A stretch of 64,000 bases of DNA from NCBI GenBank assembly GCA_030386875.1, contig CM059567.1:54358020-54422019 (forward strand). The letters run 5' to 3'. This document shows, piece by piece, positions 12,175 to 24,175 of this stretch. The first letter of the stretch is position 1, and every line of letters begins with the position of its first letter. The notes under the pieces are model-generated. The model saw only the letters and a list, made by a program, of their open reading frames with translations, did no database searches and was not told the DNA's origin. Source of the stretch: Morinoia aosen (lineage: Eukaryota; Arthropoda; Malacostraca; Amphipoda; Talitridae). The position numbers were made by a program, and so were the translations under genes.

Positions 12175-12260
12175 AGATACGCTCATCACACACTTTCGCT
12201 AGCTTCGGACAGGCAGACAGACGGACGCAGCTCTTATTGTAGTATAGATTATTATCATCA
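12175..12260 (+). mobile_element. Possible retroposon 3' end fragment
   Basis: GGACAGGCAGACAGACGGAC is followed by AGTATAGATTATTATCATCA. This general pattern (CAGACAGACGGAC, then TATAGATTATTAT) is familiar from 3' ends of dispersed invertebrate repeats. No ORF is attached. Weak call. Confidence 0.22.
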
Positions 12261-14187
12261 TTACATTCGAGCTACTCTAGTGCAGCCATAACACTAAACA
12301 TTTGTAGCTGTACACGTGTTAGGCAGCTGTAGACTATTTTCGTATCTCGTCAAATAAATCTTTGATGCGGAATGCATAGAAATACATCACAGTAGTCGAG
12401 AATGCCACCTGTATTACAGGATATTAATTATGACCCTGAGATCGGTCTTACCGATACCCCGGAGCCAATATGCTGTCTGCTGCTGAAGATATATCAATTT
12501 CCTAAGCGAGGAACACACGTAAGTTGGTTCTGGATATCAGGACATGAAGCGACAATAAAAAATATTAAATATTAGCATTAGAAATTCAAAAACAGTTTAG
12601 GGGAATATTTGTAACGGAGTAGTTTTGTGTAAGACGCATTGGGATTCAGCGAAACCAAATTTTAGGTCAAAATCCTTATTTTCGATATGCAGTACATATT
12701 TAACATACGATTGTAAAAATGAGGAAATTTTTGAGGTAGAATTCATTTAAGCCGACATAGGCCTGAGTTTCATGAAACGAAAATTTGGCAAGAACTTAGA
12801 CGCATATGACAGCTCAGTCTCCCAGCGTTTAGAAATGAATTACGCTAATTATTAAGACAGAAATACGTGAAAGCAGTCTCGTATAATTGTCATACCGATT
12901 AGTACTGTATAAATACGTAAGAACAGTTTTACTTCATTACACCACAGAGTCCAACAGACACCATCACGAAGAAAAATCATCAAATACTTTTCAAAGAACT
13001 CACAAATTAAAACAATTTTGAAATCACTAGGAAGCGCATGATATTCTGTATACGATGTGATTAACAAATTTCAAACAGACCACCACCTGCTACCAATCCA
13101 ACAGTCAAATCACTTCCTGAAGGTTTCCTAATACACGGAGCCATTTTTGACGTGATTTCAATTCCAGGTCTTCTCGAGAGCTCGCTTCAACGATTCGATT
13201 CACTCGCGCTGAACTTCACGAGCCTTTCACCGCAAAATTCCCCAAATAAAGAAGTTCATGGGGTTCCTGCTGGCTGTGGATGACGTTCATTTAACACAGT
13301 GCCTCTTTCAGGGAAACGATTTTTTCAGGGAAAATAGTGTAGTGAGAAAATTGCATGGAAAATAACAATAATAGAGTAGGAAAGGGCGAGAACAGTGATT
13401 GAAACACAACAAATATAGAACCGCACAATAGAAATAGATTAACAGTATTTTTGTGACCGTATTTTTAGTAAGCCTTGTGAACTATTAGTAGAATATGTAT
13501 CATTAGTTTCACTTATCTAAGCATATGTCCATTCAGTGGTGTACGTATACTGTATTTTTAAAGAAAAAAAAGGAAAAAAACTCGTGAGTAAAATTATTTT
13601 ATATAATTATCAAAGTGTAATACAAGGAATTAAGTGCTGAGAGAAGACATAAACGAACTTAATCTAAATATTTTGTGATCAAATTAAGGTTATTAGGAAA
13701 GCGTGTCTGGATAGGCGGTGGGATTCGATTCTCTTCAAAAAAATTAGTGAAAACAAAAACCCTGCTGTGCATAGAGCTGGCTAGGTATAAGGTACCATTT
13801 TGAACATCTTATTTGTCATCTATGAAAATATTATTTTTTTTAACCATGTTCTCAAGTTCTTCGTTTTCTTTTCTCATTTTTTTCTGCCTTGTCCAGCACG
13901 TACCTAAAAATGAAGCAATTCTTTGTCATACACAGCATACAATGTGCATTCTTTTTTCAACGATAGCGCGGTGAGTGGAAGCTGATCAAATCACTGTGAG
14001 GCCTTGTAACTGATGTTAATTAAAACTCGACAACAGTTTGTAACATGAGCACATTCACGGTTGGAAATAGAGCGAACTGCGTAAGGAAGATCAGAATTAC
14101 GTCGGACACGCAATGACGGAGAACTTTGCGTGGGATGAAAGTAATTACAAGCAATTCAATTAAAAATCAATTTCACCCACAATGCCT

Positions 14188-14437
14188 TCATTCCCCTTTG
14201 TATTTTTTCCCCATAAAAGCTATTCATCCCCTTTGTATTTTTCCCCATTAAAGCCGTTCATCTCCTCTGTATTTTTTTCCAATGAAAGCTGTTTATTTTT
14301 ACTTTTCCCCATGTAAACCGCTATCCCCTCTGTATTTTTTCCTCATGAAAGCTATTTATTTGCACTTTTTCCTCATGAAAGCTATTTATTTGTACTTTTT
14401 CCTCATGAAAGCTATTTATTTGTATTTCAAGGAGATG
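14188..14437 (+). repeat. Diverged T-rich tandem repeat, ~31-36 bp
   Basis: About seven copies of TGTATTTTTTCCYCATGAAAGC-like units. The last three are 31 bp and nearly identical; the first ones are 34-36 bp and diverged. The 74-codon frame at 14282-14506 is a by-product (repeated MKAIYLYFFL). A single unit of the same sequence recurs at 17683-17716. Confidence 0.8.
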
Positions 14438-16249
14438 CCAGCGAGGAGACGAGGAGGACGTAATCAGCAGAGGCGCGTGAGGGCTGCCACCAAACACAGC
14501 CGCTAATGATACATCAACACTGCCACCTCTCTCTCGCCTGTCTCCCGCTCTGCCTCTTCATTTCCTCGCCACGTAAAAGCGTCAAACTCGTCCGGTAAGA
14601 ACTTAATTGACAGTTGTTGTTGGAGAAAAGTTAGCGTATCAATGCAAGAAAGTAATTATCTAAATAAAGATTGATTAAAAAATGCTACGTTAGCTATTTA
14701 GCGACAATGCAAATAAGATAGAAGGAGAAAAAATATAAGAGCATGGAAAACTAACAGCAAGTTGTTATACACATTTGCTTCCAAGATTTGTGAGCTAATA
14801 AAAGTAAGTTGGAAGCGACTACTTGGCGCGACAACACGCTGTTCGTTTTCTAAGCTTCTACGTTATTGTTCCTTTCCATTTTATTTGTAATGTAGAATAG
14901 AAAATACTGCAACTTTTAAAAACCACAGCTTCTTCAATGAAGATATTTATATTTTCTCGAGTCGACGATTCTATAAAAAGAAACTCTCTAACCGAAATTT
15001 CCTAAGAATAACAATAACCATTTAAATACGAATAACTCCTGCTCTTAAAAGTCTCACTTATTTTTGAAACTGTAAACTAAATAGCATTGTGCATGCTTGC
15101 CTTTGTTTGACTTGCAAGTAAATTTTATTGCATGTAAATTTTTAACTTTTAATGTAAATCAACATTCTCTACTCACTCTTATAAACTCATCACACAGACG
15201 ACAAATGAAGATTTTGCCCAATTCCCGCGAATTATATTTCTCCAGTGTATCATCTACATTGCACGCTGATGTTGCAGAGTCTTGTCCACGGGCCTGAGAC
15301 TCTGAGTTTCGACATTTTAATTCTTCATATTTTTTCTAAGCTGTTCAACGTCGCTCGCGTAAATTTAAATTATTTGCAGAGAAGGATCAGACCAGTCGAG
15401 GCGATCTCTCGGTGGTAGTTTTAGAGCAGTGCTCTCTTAAAATCATTTTACTCCCTAAATTCACTTAGAAATTTTATTCCCATTAAAAACTTTGAACAGT
15501 GGGCACGATTTTTCTTCGTTCGGGTTTCTAAGTAAAATATAATTCTTCTTAATAAGTTTGTTCGTCATATTAATGTACTCTTAATTTTAGGTGATTGAAC
15601 GATTTGGTACAGCGTACTAAAATTCAAGGAATATACGGGGTTTAGTTGCTATATATGGCAAATGTTTTTAAATTCGTTGCGTTCTCGTTAGCAAAAAAAG
15701 TTTATTCTTTTTTTATTCACTCAGAGTCTATCATTAATATACTGAATGAATTTTTCTCTTTTTTATTCAGCAATATTATTTTGATAATCTGAAGTCTACA
15801 TTGGTGTATATTAGAGAAAATCACGTATTATTCGATCGTAAACTCACAAGTCATCCAGAAATTTCTGCTGTCCTGGTACAGGATTTTCAACATGTTTTCG
15901 TGGTCGTAATGGTACAGATATATTAAATTTTTCTAAGTAATTGGACTTACGTTGCTTGCTGCACCGCTAAGGCGACCGTTACTTACTTAGTTGGTCTTCA
16001 GACTCAAATTGTCAAAAGTGTTCTAAACCCACAATGAAGATGCATCGCCCATGAAATTGTGTTGTCTCTTATAATTATCATAACATGTATCATCAAATGT
16101 AGATTAACTAGGGAACACATTATAATTATCATTGCATGTATTATCAAATTTAGATTGAGCAAGATTAGGAGTACATTGCCCTCAATCATTTATTTTCGAC
16201 TAGTGACATGAGAATTACAATACTCGTGTGTGTGTATTATCTAGGTGAA
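14438..16249. other. AT-rich DNA, nothing recognised
   Basis: Short open frames only, e.g. 15097-15297. TAAGGCGACCGTTA near 15968 recurs near 53357, which may mark a small dispersed repeat. Confidence 0.45.
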
Positions 16250-16340
16250 TTAACTTTAAGAAATTTTAAAAACCAATGATAGTACTTTTGTACTATCTCT
16301 ATTGCAAATAAAGTGTTTTTCTTTCTTTCTTTTCTTTTTC
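16250..16340 (+). mobile_element. Retroposon 3' end (AAATAAAGTG then CTTT-rich tail)
   Basis: AATTTTAAAAACCAATGATA is followed by CTCTATTGCAAATAAAGTG and a T/C-rich tail. The layout matches 54185-54315 and, more loosely, the 3' end of the SINE at 44283. It is read as the end of a LINE or SINE whose body is missing or unrecognisable. Confidence 0.45.
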
Positions 16341-16384
16341 CTCACCAATTAAAGGTATTAGGTATTTCCTCACCAATTAAAGGT
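16337..16384. repeat. 28-bp-spaced duplication
   Basis: TTTCCTCACCAATTAAAGGT occurs exactly at 16337 and 16365, directly after the T/C-rich tail. Confidence 0.8.
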
Positions 16385-16527
16385 GCTTGATATTTGAGCT
16401 TCTAGGACGTGGTGCATTTCAAATTTCATTGGCAAGCTTGCTATCATATAGAAAGTCAAGTAGCAGCTTTGGATCAAACTGGTCGCTAAGAAGGGTTTCG
16501 ACGTTGAAAGTTATGTTTTTTGTATTT

Positions 16528-16602
16528 GCTAATTTTTTGAGAGACATTCTTTGGCGACCGGGATTCCTTGAAAGGAATCCCGGTCCTCGAGGAAAAATTA
16601 GC
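16528..16602. other. Strong foldback: 14-bp perfect arms with 2-nt centre
   Basis: GACCGGGATTCCTT at 16556-16569 pairs perfectly with AAGGAATCCCGGTC at 16572-16585, leaving GA between. After an asymmetric gap the pairing resumes with GCTAATTTTT (16528-16537) and AAAAATTAGC (16593-16602). Could be a compact palindromic MITE or a cruciform-forming site. Confidence 0.7.
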
Positions 16603-16670
16603 TCGTTGCACTCAGAGAGCGTAGCATGAATACACAGCAACATCGCCACCACCTGCATAAAGCGTACATT

Positions 16671-16782
16671 CGAGTTATGATTTCTTGGGTTATGATTCCT
16701 CGGGTTATGATTTCTTGGGTTATGATTCCTCGGGTTATGTTTTCTCGTGTTATGATTCCTCGTAACCAGGAATCATAACCCG
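16671..16782. repeat. 15-bp tandem repeat ending in a hairpin
   Basis: Six to seven GGTTATGATTYCTYG units alternate TTTCTTG and TTCCTCG, giving a 30-bp dimer period. The last unit (16746-16760) is followed after 7 nt by its reverse complement at 16768-16782 (14 of 15 bases pair). The array therefore ends in a stem-loop. The minus frame at 16598-16798 is a by-product. Confidence 0.85.
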
Positions 16783-16785
16783 AGC

Positions 16786-17248
16786 ATTGAGCGCCCAATC
16801 GCCTTGAAGCTTTGAGTTTACAGAAGAATATGCAATTTTGAAGCCTTTGTATCCCAGAAATTTAACTGTAAAATTTGGGTTCCATGGAATGTATATATAT
16901 ATGTGTGTGCTTCCACGCAAGCGTCAGGTGTTGGTTCTAGCGCAGTTGGCTCAGTTTACCAAATGGGTATAAAAAGTTTTCACTTGTTCATGTATTTATT
17001 TAATTATCGACTCCTTTAAATGATTTACGTCTCGAACAACTAAATGAAACTCGATGCAAGAGCTTTGGTAGTCATGTACACCCTATTATCCCCACAATAA
17101 TATATTACACTTAATTTATAAATGTATTTACATATTTCCTGTCTAAAACATACGCAATAATTCATATCTATGTGAATGGTATGATAGATACCTCTCAAAT
17201 AAAATAAAAATCTGCCATCCGTTCACTTTTGTTTACAAGCCAAAAAAT
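16786..17248. other. AT-rich DNA, nothing recognised
   Basis: Contains a short (AT)n/(GT)n run near 16893. No element ends or domains seen. Confidence 0.45.
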
Positions 17249-17392
17249 ATGGCTGCAATGAAAATTGAATCTATTGTTAAAGAAAATGCAACTTACCTCG
17301 AGGAAAATGATATAGCAAATTTTTCAAAAACAGCTTGTCTAACGACAAATAATAATACAGAGTTGCTGCTTTGCTGGTCCTTCTCTCTGTGA
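17249..17392 (+). other. Small open frame, 47 codons, unassigned
   Basis: An ATG in AAAATATGG context opens MAAMKIESIVKENATYLEEN and continues to a TGA at 17390-17392. The N-terminal half is polar and looks helix-forming; the end (LLLCWSFSL) is hydrophobic. An overlapping frame follows at 17371-17580 (69 codons). I do not recognise the protein. It may be a first exon, a retropseudogene piece or chance. Confidence 0.2.
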
Positions 17393-17682
17393 CGCTCTTA
17401 ACGGTGTTTTATGACCCTGTCCTGATACAAGTTTTACCAGTGCACAGCTTCAAGAACATTTTATTCTTTGGTATTATAAGGATGAATATATTTGATTGTC
17501 ATCCACGTTTGGGAAATTTCTTTAAGGAAAAACCGAATTTCGTCATTGTTGAATGGCTGTGTACACTAGTGTTAAAATAACTCGCACTAGTGTTGTCTGT
17601 CTCTTTCTTCATACGCTGTTTTATTTTCTATTATATTTGAATAGATAAATAAATGAATTGTAATTGAAATGAATTGTAATTT

Positions 17683-17760
17683 TTCCTCATGAAAGCTGTT
17701 TATTTGTATTTCAAGGCGATGTACTTCCTTTCAACCAAATGTACTTCCTTTCAACCAAAT
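17683..17760 (+). repeat. Dispersed copy of the 14.4-kb unit plus a 20-bp duplication
   Basis: TTTTCCTCATGAAAGCTGTT and the following TATTTGTATTTCAAGGCGATG closely match the end of the array at 14400-14437. Immediately after, GTACTTCCTTTCAACCAAAT occurs twice exactly (17721 and 17741). Confidence 0.7.
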
Positions 17761-19206
17761 TTACAATGTGTTCATTGGTTCATGTGCAACGTTGCTTTAA
17801 TATCTTATCAGAGCTTCTCGTTGGTAAAAGGTGAGCCGTAAATGACAAGTGACAGATCACTGCATAAAAATCGTATTCAATTTTTCACATAGCTAACAAA
17901 TATCCGAGAAAGGGAATAATTAAGAAGACGCAATAAGCTGAACACTAGTTCCAACCATATCAAATTGGGTAAAGAATTCTTTTAGTTGTGTAATAAAAGA
18001 ATAATCAAGTAAAAGGAAGCAATTAGTTAAACATTCATATATCAAAGTGGGTGAAGAATTCTTTCAGCTGCGTCTTGCGCTGCACTCAAAATGACTCACG
18101 AAAAAGCGCCACGGGTTACACACGTTTGAAGAGACGCGAGATGTTACGCGTAACAAAGACTGGCTGCAAGTTTGCGGGCTCATTTGTGTCTATGAAGTAG
18201 CAACTTGCAGTCATTTAGATCTCCCTGTCGGCGAGGCACCGAGCACGAGTTCCACCACATCTGCTGGGTGCGACTGTAACTCTTCATCTAACTTCAAAAT
18301 CGCTTCTTCTCATTCTCGGCTCACTTTCCGAGTCTTGATTTGGATACACAGACGCAATTTTATGCGTTGATGTGGCGTGGAAAATTGCAGCTTGCTGATG
18401 AGACTTAAAACTTCCTATGGATGATGTGAAGAATGATAATTTTTAATTATAGCATACGTAACCGTGAGAATAATTAATTATTTGCTATTTTGGATCGAAA
18501 ATTAACATTTACGATTATCGTACTTATACCACCTCAAAAATTAACTTTTAATGATGAAACTAAACTGACTGGAAATTTCTCTAGTAATGTTCGTCTAGAA
18601 TTTCATACTATCTAATAAAATATCTTATACACTTTCCAATAGACTTTCTTATGTAAAACAAAGCTTTCCTAAAAAAATTGGGGCACTGAACTTCAACCTA
18701 TCATATCAATCAGATATCGCAGTTTTACTCGTATAAGGGTTTCATTAGAAAGTTAACTTCAAATACTTTGCGTTATTTCCTTCTGAATGAAACCAAACAG
18801 CGTCCAGATGTATTTCTTCGTTACTCTGTACCGCCTAAAAAAATTCTCGGATTAAGAAGTTCCGTGACATTAAATTCGTGCACGACTTCAGAGTTTCAGG
18901 CAGCGTGATTTTGAGACCAAAATCGTCATTAGTTCGCATTGACCGAGTTTTGGAATTAGCTGAATTTATACGAAAGTTTTGGTTCGTTCTAAAGTGTTTT
19001 ATTGACTCACTTGTTGAATATTGGTTTTAACAAAACGTGCATAAAAATTGAAAAGCTTTTGAATTTCTACGATTCAGACTCTACAAACGTGCACTACAGT
19101 GTTTAAATTTTACAAACAATGAAAAATAAAACTTCTGCTCGACGAAATTAAATGCAAGCAAACTTCAATTAACCGCTTTACTTAACAACTCGAGGATGCT
19201 CAAGAA
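17761..19206. other. AT-rich DNA, nothing recognised
   Basis: No tandem structure, no long open frame and no tRNA boxes. Confidence 0.45.
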
Positions 19207-19860
19207 ATGCTTCAACATTTCTCAATTTTCGATCGTTTACTTGTGCAGCGTCTTGTTGAGCGCAACGTGACGACCCTCAACTCTGAAACTGCCAGCACGC
19301 ACCGAAACAAACAGAGCGTGTCAGGTATTGATAACGATTTGCAGCCTGCAGATCCAGACAGAGTCATCGTCAATCTTAGTTTAGTTAAAATTTCTTTTCG
19401 GTGTAAAACTCTTTTAGCTTTCGGGATGGATTTCTGCCTTCCTGTTTTCCATTTGGACCTTTATAGATATTTTTGACCCTGGTAACGAATGTTTGACAGA
19501 ATGAAAACGTTCAATCTCACTGCCACTTCAAAGCCAGATTTTTTTAAAAAAGTCCTATCACTTGCTCATAGGTATTTCCATGGCTTCAAGTCCTACAAAG
19601 TATTTTCCCCTATTTTTAGAAAATTAGATTTTAAGATTCTCAAGAATTTAGCTGCCAACAAATCTATTATCATCGGTAAGCCTGACAAAGGAAATGGAAT
19701 TGTGCTTCTTGACAAGTGTGTGTATACTGATGTAATGGAGAGCATTATTTTCGATTCGACTAAATTCTCTGTCATTTCTTCACCGGTTGAAAAATTCTCA
19801 CCCAAAATTGAAGATAAAATTAAAAAACTCAAATTTGTTATGAATAAAAACATGGAGTAA
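19207..19860 (+). pseudogene. Decayed Penelope-like element (PLE) reverse-transcriptase N-terminal region
   Basis: Two frame-1 stretches are separated by in-frame stops TGA at 19474 and TAA at 19483. The first ends in NLSLVKISFRCKTLLAFGMDFCLPV, which resembles the N-terminal 'NLS...L..G..F.P' block of PLE proteins. The second (19489-19860) has IIIGKPDKGNGIVLLDK at its residues 60-76, then Y..VME and FSVI, the PLE block preceding the RT core. The polymerase core and GIY-YIG endonuclease are absent downstream. The call rests on motif recognition, not alignment. The fragment is non-functional: the stops are internal and the catalytic part is missing. Confidence 0.65.
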
Positions 19861-20408
19861 AATGTTCTCGAATTCTAAGCCCGAATTCCAACTGCCAGCC
19901 CACATTTCAAATTCGGACTTGAGAGGATCGCCGTCCTTTTTACCGGTTCGAGGGCCGCCGTTCAGTTTCTATGCAATATCTCCCGACACGAATAATTTGG
20001 GTCCAATATCCCCGGTCTAAGATCAGTGAAGTGGTTACCGGGAATCCATTCAGTAAGACTTTTCTACCAGGATTTGGGCAGGAAACGACGTGAGCCGCTC
20101 GAGGCGATTCTATACAACAGGATCCGTATCATTATCGGCCGCAGCTGCGATCTATGCATGAGCGTTATTTTCTACGAGTGCTGAACTCAGAGTATGTTCC
20201 TTTTTTTGAACACTTAGAGCTGACTCACATACCTATCAAGCGAATGGCAGACAAGATTGCTTTTGTTAAAAGCAAATGCATAAAAACCGGCTTAACTTCA
20301 TGTTGTTTCAGATATTAAGTACATATACAACGACTGGCGGACTAGAAAACTGTTTTTGAGTGGCTCTTAAGGATTCATAGTTTCGTTTATTATGAGCACC
20401 CAGCTGAC
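19861..20408. other. No gene recognised
   Basis: The 3' continuation expected for a PLE is not seen. The part at 19920-20160 is somewhat GC-richer. No clear repeat. Confidence 0.4.
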
Positions 20409-20828
20409 TCAAGAACGAATACAATAGTGCAACGTGTAATAAACAAGCAAAAATATTCCCATTGTGCCGCTTGAGTCAACGGTTTTGTCGAAACCATCTC
20501 TTTTATTAAGGGAGATCGTGGTCAGAAAGATTGGCCTGTCGGAGACCCTGAGCGCGTGCCAACCATCAAGGCTATCACAGTCAACGAATGTACTGGCGGG
20601 CCCATCTGGAAGAGTTAGCCATTTTGTGGCCCATTTCAAGCCGAGTTGCTCGTCCATGTCGTCGCATTTCTGTACTGCAGTGAGACTAACAGCTTCCTGA
20701 TGATGGTTAAATGTCGGCGCAGGATGCGCGTTCTTGCCCGCTCGAGCAGCGCTGCGTCGCTGGCTATGACCTTTGAAAGAAAAACGAGTTTGAGACGATC
20801 TAAAATACAATATGCATGGAATTTTCAT
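20409..20828 (-). other. Exon-like open frame in a GC-richer patch, unassigned
   Basis: A 139-codon minus frame covers a patch clearly richer in GC than its flanks. The middle part (residues about 20-125: mixed, globular composition, QLGLKWATKWLTLPDGP and following) looks more protein-like than other anonymous frames here. On the minus strand a pyrimidine-leaning stretch ending TTTTAG lies just upstream of that part. No clear GTAAGT-type donor follows. I recognise no family. The 78-codon + frame at 20464-20700 is the opposing frame. Confidence 0.22.
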
Positions 20829-20843
20829 GAAAATCGCATATAA

Positions 20844-23800
20844 ATGTGTTTTAATTGATGAAGAGTGACACTGAAATGTTACTGATTGCGATGCTGTTGA
20901 TCAGGGTAACTGAAGTTCAAGTAGTATAACAGCATGCATATTGAAGCGTGTCACTAATGCCGTATTCTGAGGGAAGTAATGATTTCTTAGTACGCACTAA
21001 AAAGAAAATAATTCAATTTTAGGATGTTATATAGAACATGTGATATGGTTTCTTGAGTAATATTCATTTAGGGCAAAATTGTGGAATCACTCACAACTTG
21101 CCCCGCTTTGACGAAGGTAGAGCGCTTATTGTTTGCTTGATGTTAGCTCGTTATGGCCAGTAATTTGAGTTGTTAAGCAGAGACTCCCGCTGAAATTCGC
21201 CGCAAAATTGTTCAACTCATAAAGTTGGGCGCATTTTGACTCTTTATGGGCAGGAGGCCAGCCTGCAGTAGCGTGTTTGCAAGCCATACCTGCCCCATAC
21301 TTTGGCCGCCTTATGGCACCGCATCAGAAATTTCTTGTCCTTGTTGGCCGATTTTGGAGCGGGGCACTCAAAAGAACTTGCACTCTTTCGTATTAACTCT
21401 GAAGAACACGGGCACAAGTCACGAACGCTCCATATGCCAACCGCAAAAATATCGCGCAAAATTAACGGTGCTGAGGCATCTTTCAGCGCGCATAAATTAC
21501 GCCAGAAAATCGGCCAGCACGCGCAAGCTTGTTGTATATTTTTGGGTCTGAGTCATATTGGCGCGGCAAAGATTACAGAGTTATGCCGGATATTAAGGAG
21601 CTCTTTGATGAAAAGCCTCGGTCACGTATCAGTCTAGGCCTTGGGGTTCTTCTACCAAAGTTTCTCAAAATGCATTAGAAAACTGATCTCGTGCTTAACG
21701 CGTCTCTACCAAGACTACTATAACACAGGCGAGGTGTGAGAAAATTAAAGCATACTTAAAGTCATGAACTTGACCCATGCTAGTTTCAGATAATGAGAAA
21801 AAGCATTTTACAGTATACATAAGTTAGAAGACTCTTCGGTGAGATAGTAAGCAAAGGATTTTCCAGCATTTGTGTCACCTGATATGAAATCCCATCAAGG
21901 TTCCTATAAGGGGTTTGGAGTAAAAGATATTGTACGTCAGAAGTGCGTCGACTTTTTGTTAATTTGCCCCATGTGAAGTTCAGTGGAATTAATTAAGCCG
22001 AACTCACGGGTGAATTTGAGTTTTAATTAATGTAATTATGACATAACGAATTTTCGTCTGTTGTTTCAGTGTTTATAAATAATACTTTGCTTAATGTTCA
22101 CTCCTCCTACCATTTTCCAGAATGAAAAAACATACACATTCAATCGTTTTTCAGCTTTAGTAATGTAAAAAAAGTTAAGGTAGATCTGCTAAAAGCGCTC
22201 TGTTGTATTCTGTCCTCAATCTGTTTTCCATCATTCGAGATAAGAAGGAAAATTGCTTATTATTTCTCTCTGAACGTTGATTCAATGAATGTGGTATGAT
22301 TTTCACTCCATTTGAATTTTGTTGAACACATCGCAGCATGTCTGAGCAGCCCATCGATCACCTAACACGATAGGTGCTGAATATACCAGATTCTTCATTC
22401 ATTGTGACCGTATTCTTTCTCATTCTTATCCATCCGATCTGAACACAGTGATGCCTCATGAATGTCCATTGTAGTTAAATTATTGTAATTGTAATAACTA
22501 TTTGCTATTCCTCAATATTATATAACAGTCCAACTATTGAAAAACACTCATCAACAAGCATTTGATAACTTGAAGTTCAATTTATCAGATTTTCTCATTT
22601 TAGCACCTTGATATCTCCATAAACTTAAGGCAATTCCCCCTCATTGAGGAATCCTTGTGACGCTACCTCAATTGAAAGCACGGGACCTCGTTACTTCTCA
22701 TGGTTTCTTGGAAACTTTTCGGATATTTGAACATGAACTACTAAATGAATTTAATTTTACTCCGTTGCAAATGTTTATTGCGTCGAGCCCAGGCACAATT
22801 CATTCCGTTTCTTTCCTCTATCACGCTTCCGAAAAGAATAGAAGTCGAGCTTTGTTGGCGAAAGGTGATGCCATATGAAAGATCTCTAAGCAAATAACAG
22901 AACAAGTCTTATTGTAGAGTGTTTGTCTCCTGTTCAGGCAGGGCTGAAGCAGGGCTCAGTGATGTCTCCTGCGTGGTTGAAGGGTCCTTGAATAGTGCAA
23001 GAAGAAAAAGAAAATTTGAAATTTTTAGTGCAGAGACGAAGTGAACGTCGGGGGCATTTTGGCATAGTGAATAATTTAACGCTGTTGACGCAGTGTTTGA
23101 GTAAGAACAGAAGAAAATGTCTGCGTGGTGAACAACGCAGTGCTGGAATCTGGGAAGAAGGGACATGGGCAGAAATTGGTATCTGATTTTTGAAAGTAAT
23201 GCTCCCAGCTTAAAAGCGTAGCTACGGCGAACGAAGAAGTTTTACAGACAATGAAAATTTAAGAACAATGAACGTTTAATCAACATGAGAGATGGCGTTG
23301 TACTTCATTTCTTGTTTGCGTATAATTACACAAAGGCCGTGAGTCATCGGAGATTTAAGGATTTGGGAGAAAGAGATGAAGCGTCGACAATTGGGAAAAA
23401 ATTTTGGGCATGCGACAATCTTGAAATCCAGAATTTTGACGCGTTGGTATCTTTGCATTAGCGAGAATGGAATTTCGTATAAGTAGGGTTTTTATTCAAA
23501 AGGCGGTGTAACTTTAACGGCTAAGAATAGAACCGAGAAGGCCTAGGGATGAGATTTTTGAGAAGCGTTTCTCGGTTGAGGGACAAATGAGGACCTGCGA
23601 TGGAAAACAGACATAGGGTTGTAGAGTGAAGTACATCGCAATATTTAGCCGGGGATAAGGGACGTAAAGAGAATAGCAAGTAGCGTAAAGCTTCGTACAT
23701 ACATGCGATAGACTTGCCAGTGGTAAAATGATTGATCGAATATGAATGAATACGGTGAAAAGAGGGATTAATTCAAAAGTTTACTGAAACTTCGATTAAT

Positions 23801-24074
23801 GTGGTCACACGTAATATGGAAGTGGATGGAGTTGTGGTGCATGGATAACTGTGATCCAGCAGTAGAAATTCACTTGGATTTCAAACCGCAGCCTGGATTT
23901 GTAATAAATTTACATGGTCGTTGCAGCACAACTGGCAGCGTAAATCCACTCCAGAACTTAAGCTGCGAATTGCACCGCTGTCACGACGTAAATTGATTGA
24001 ATATCTGGTTTCAGGCGGGATCGAGGTCCATGCTTCACTGCAGGCTGGTGGTGTAAACAGTTTTTCGGAGGCTT
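20844..24074. other. Mostly anonymous DNA; one GC-richer patch
   Basis: The patch at 21230-21640 holds overlapping + frames of 101 and 111 codons and a minus frame; none shows a recognisable domain. The rest (21640-24074) has only short frames, and no repeats or transposon termini that I can see. Confidence 0.4.
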
Positions 24075-24175
24075 CCCAGTCTAAGCTTTTCGCCGCCTCC
24101 ATGCATGTTTTTCGCATGTTTTAAATGGCTTAGGCGGCAAAAAAATGCATGCTCCGGGGAAAAAGTTTGACTGGG
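24075..24175. mobile_element. Hairpin MITE, CCCAGTC termini with GCATGC and CGCCGCC arms
   Basis: The left end CCCAGTCTAAGCTTTTCGCC pairs with the right end GGGGAAAAAGTTTGACTGGG after reverse complementing, with mismatches. Inside, CATGCATGTTTTTCGC faces GGCGGCAAAAAAATGCATGC. Total 101 bp, foldback throughout, non-coding. A related, longer copy is at 52852-52999. Confidence 0.6.

Larger units (their letters stand above)
10080..14187. other. Long AT-rich stretch, no gene recognised
   Basis: Contains a GC/CpG-rich patch at 10440-10720, a 36-bp duplication at 10995-11066 and a possible retroposon end near 12175-12260, listed separately. Other open frames are short and anonymous. Confidence 0.45.

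Noticed and set aside
21246-21637. 101- and 111-codon frames with a bacterial-looking base composition
   Set aside because: Overlapping frames, no recognisable domain, no promoter or terminator; transfer from bacteria cannot be supported.
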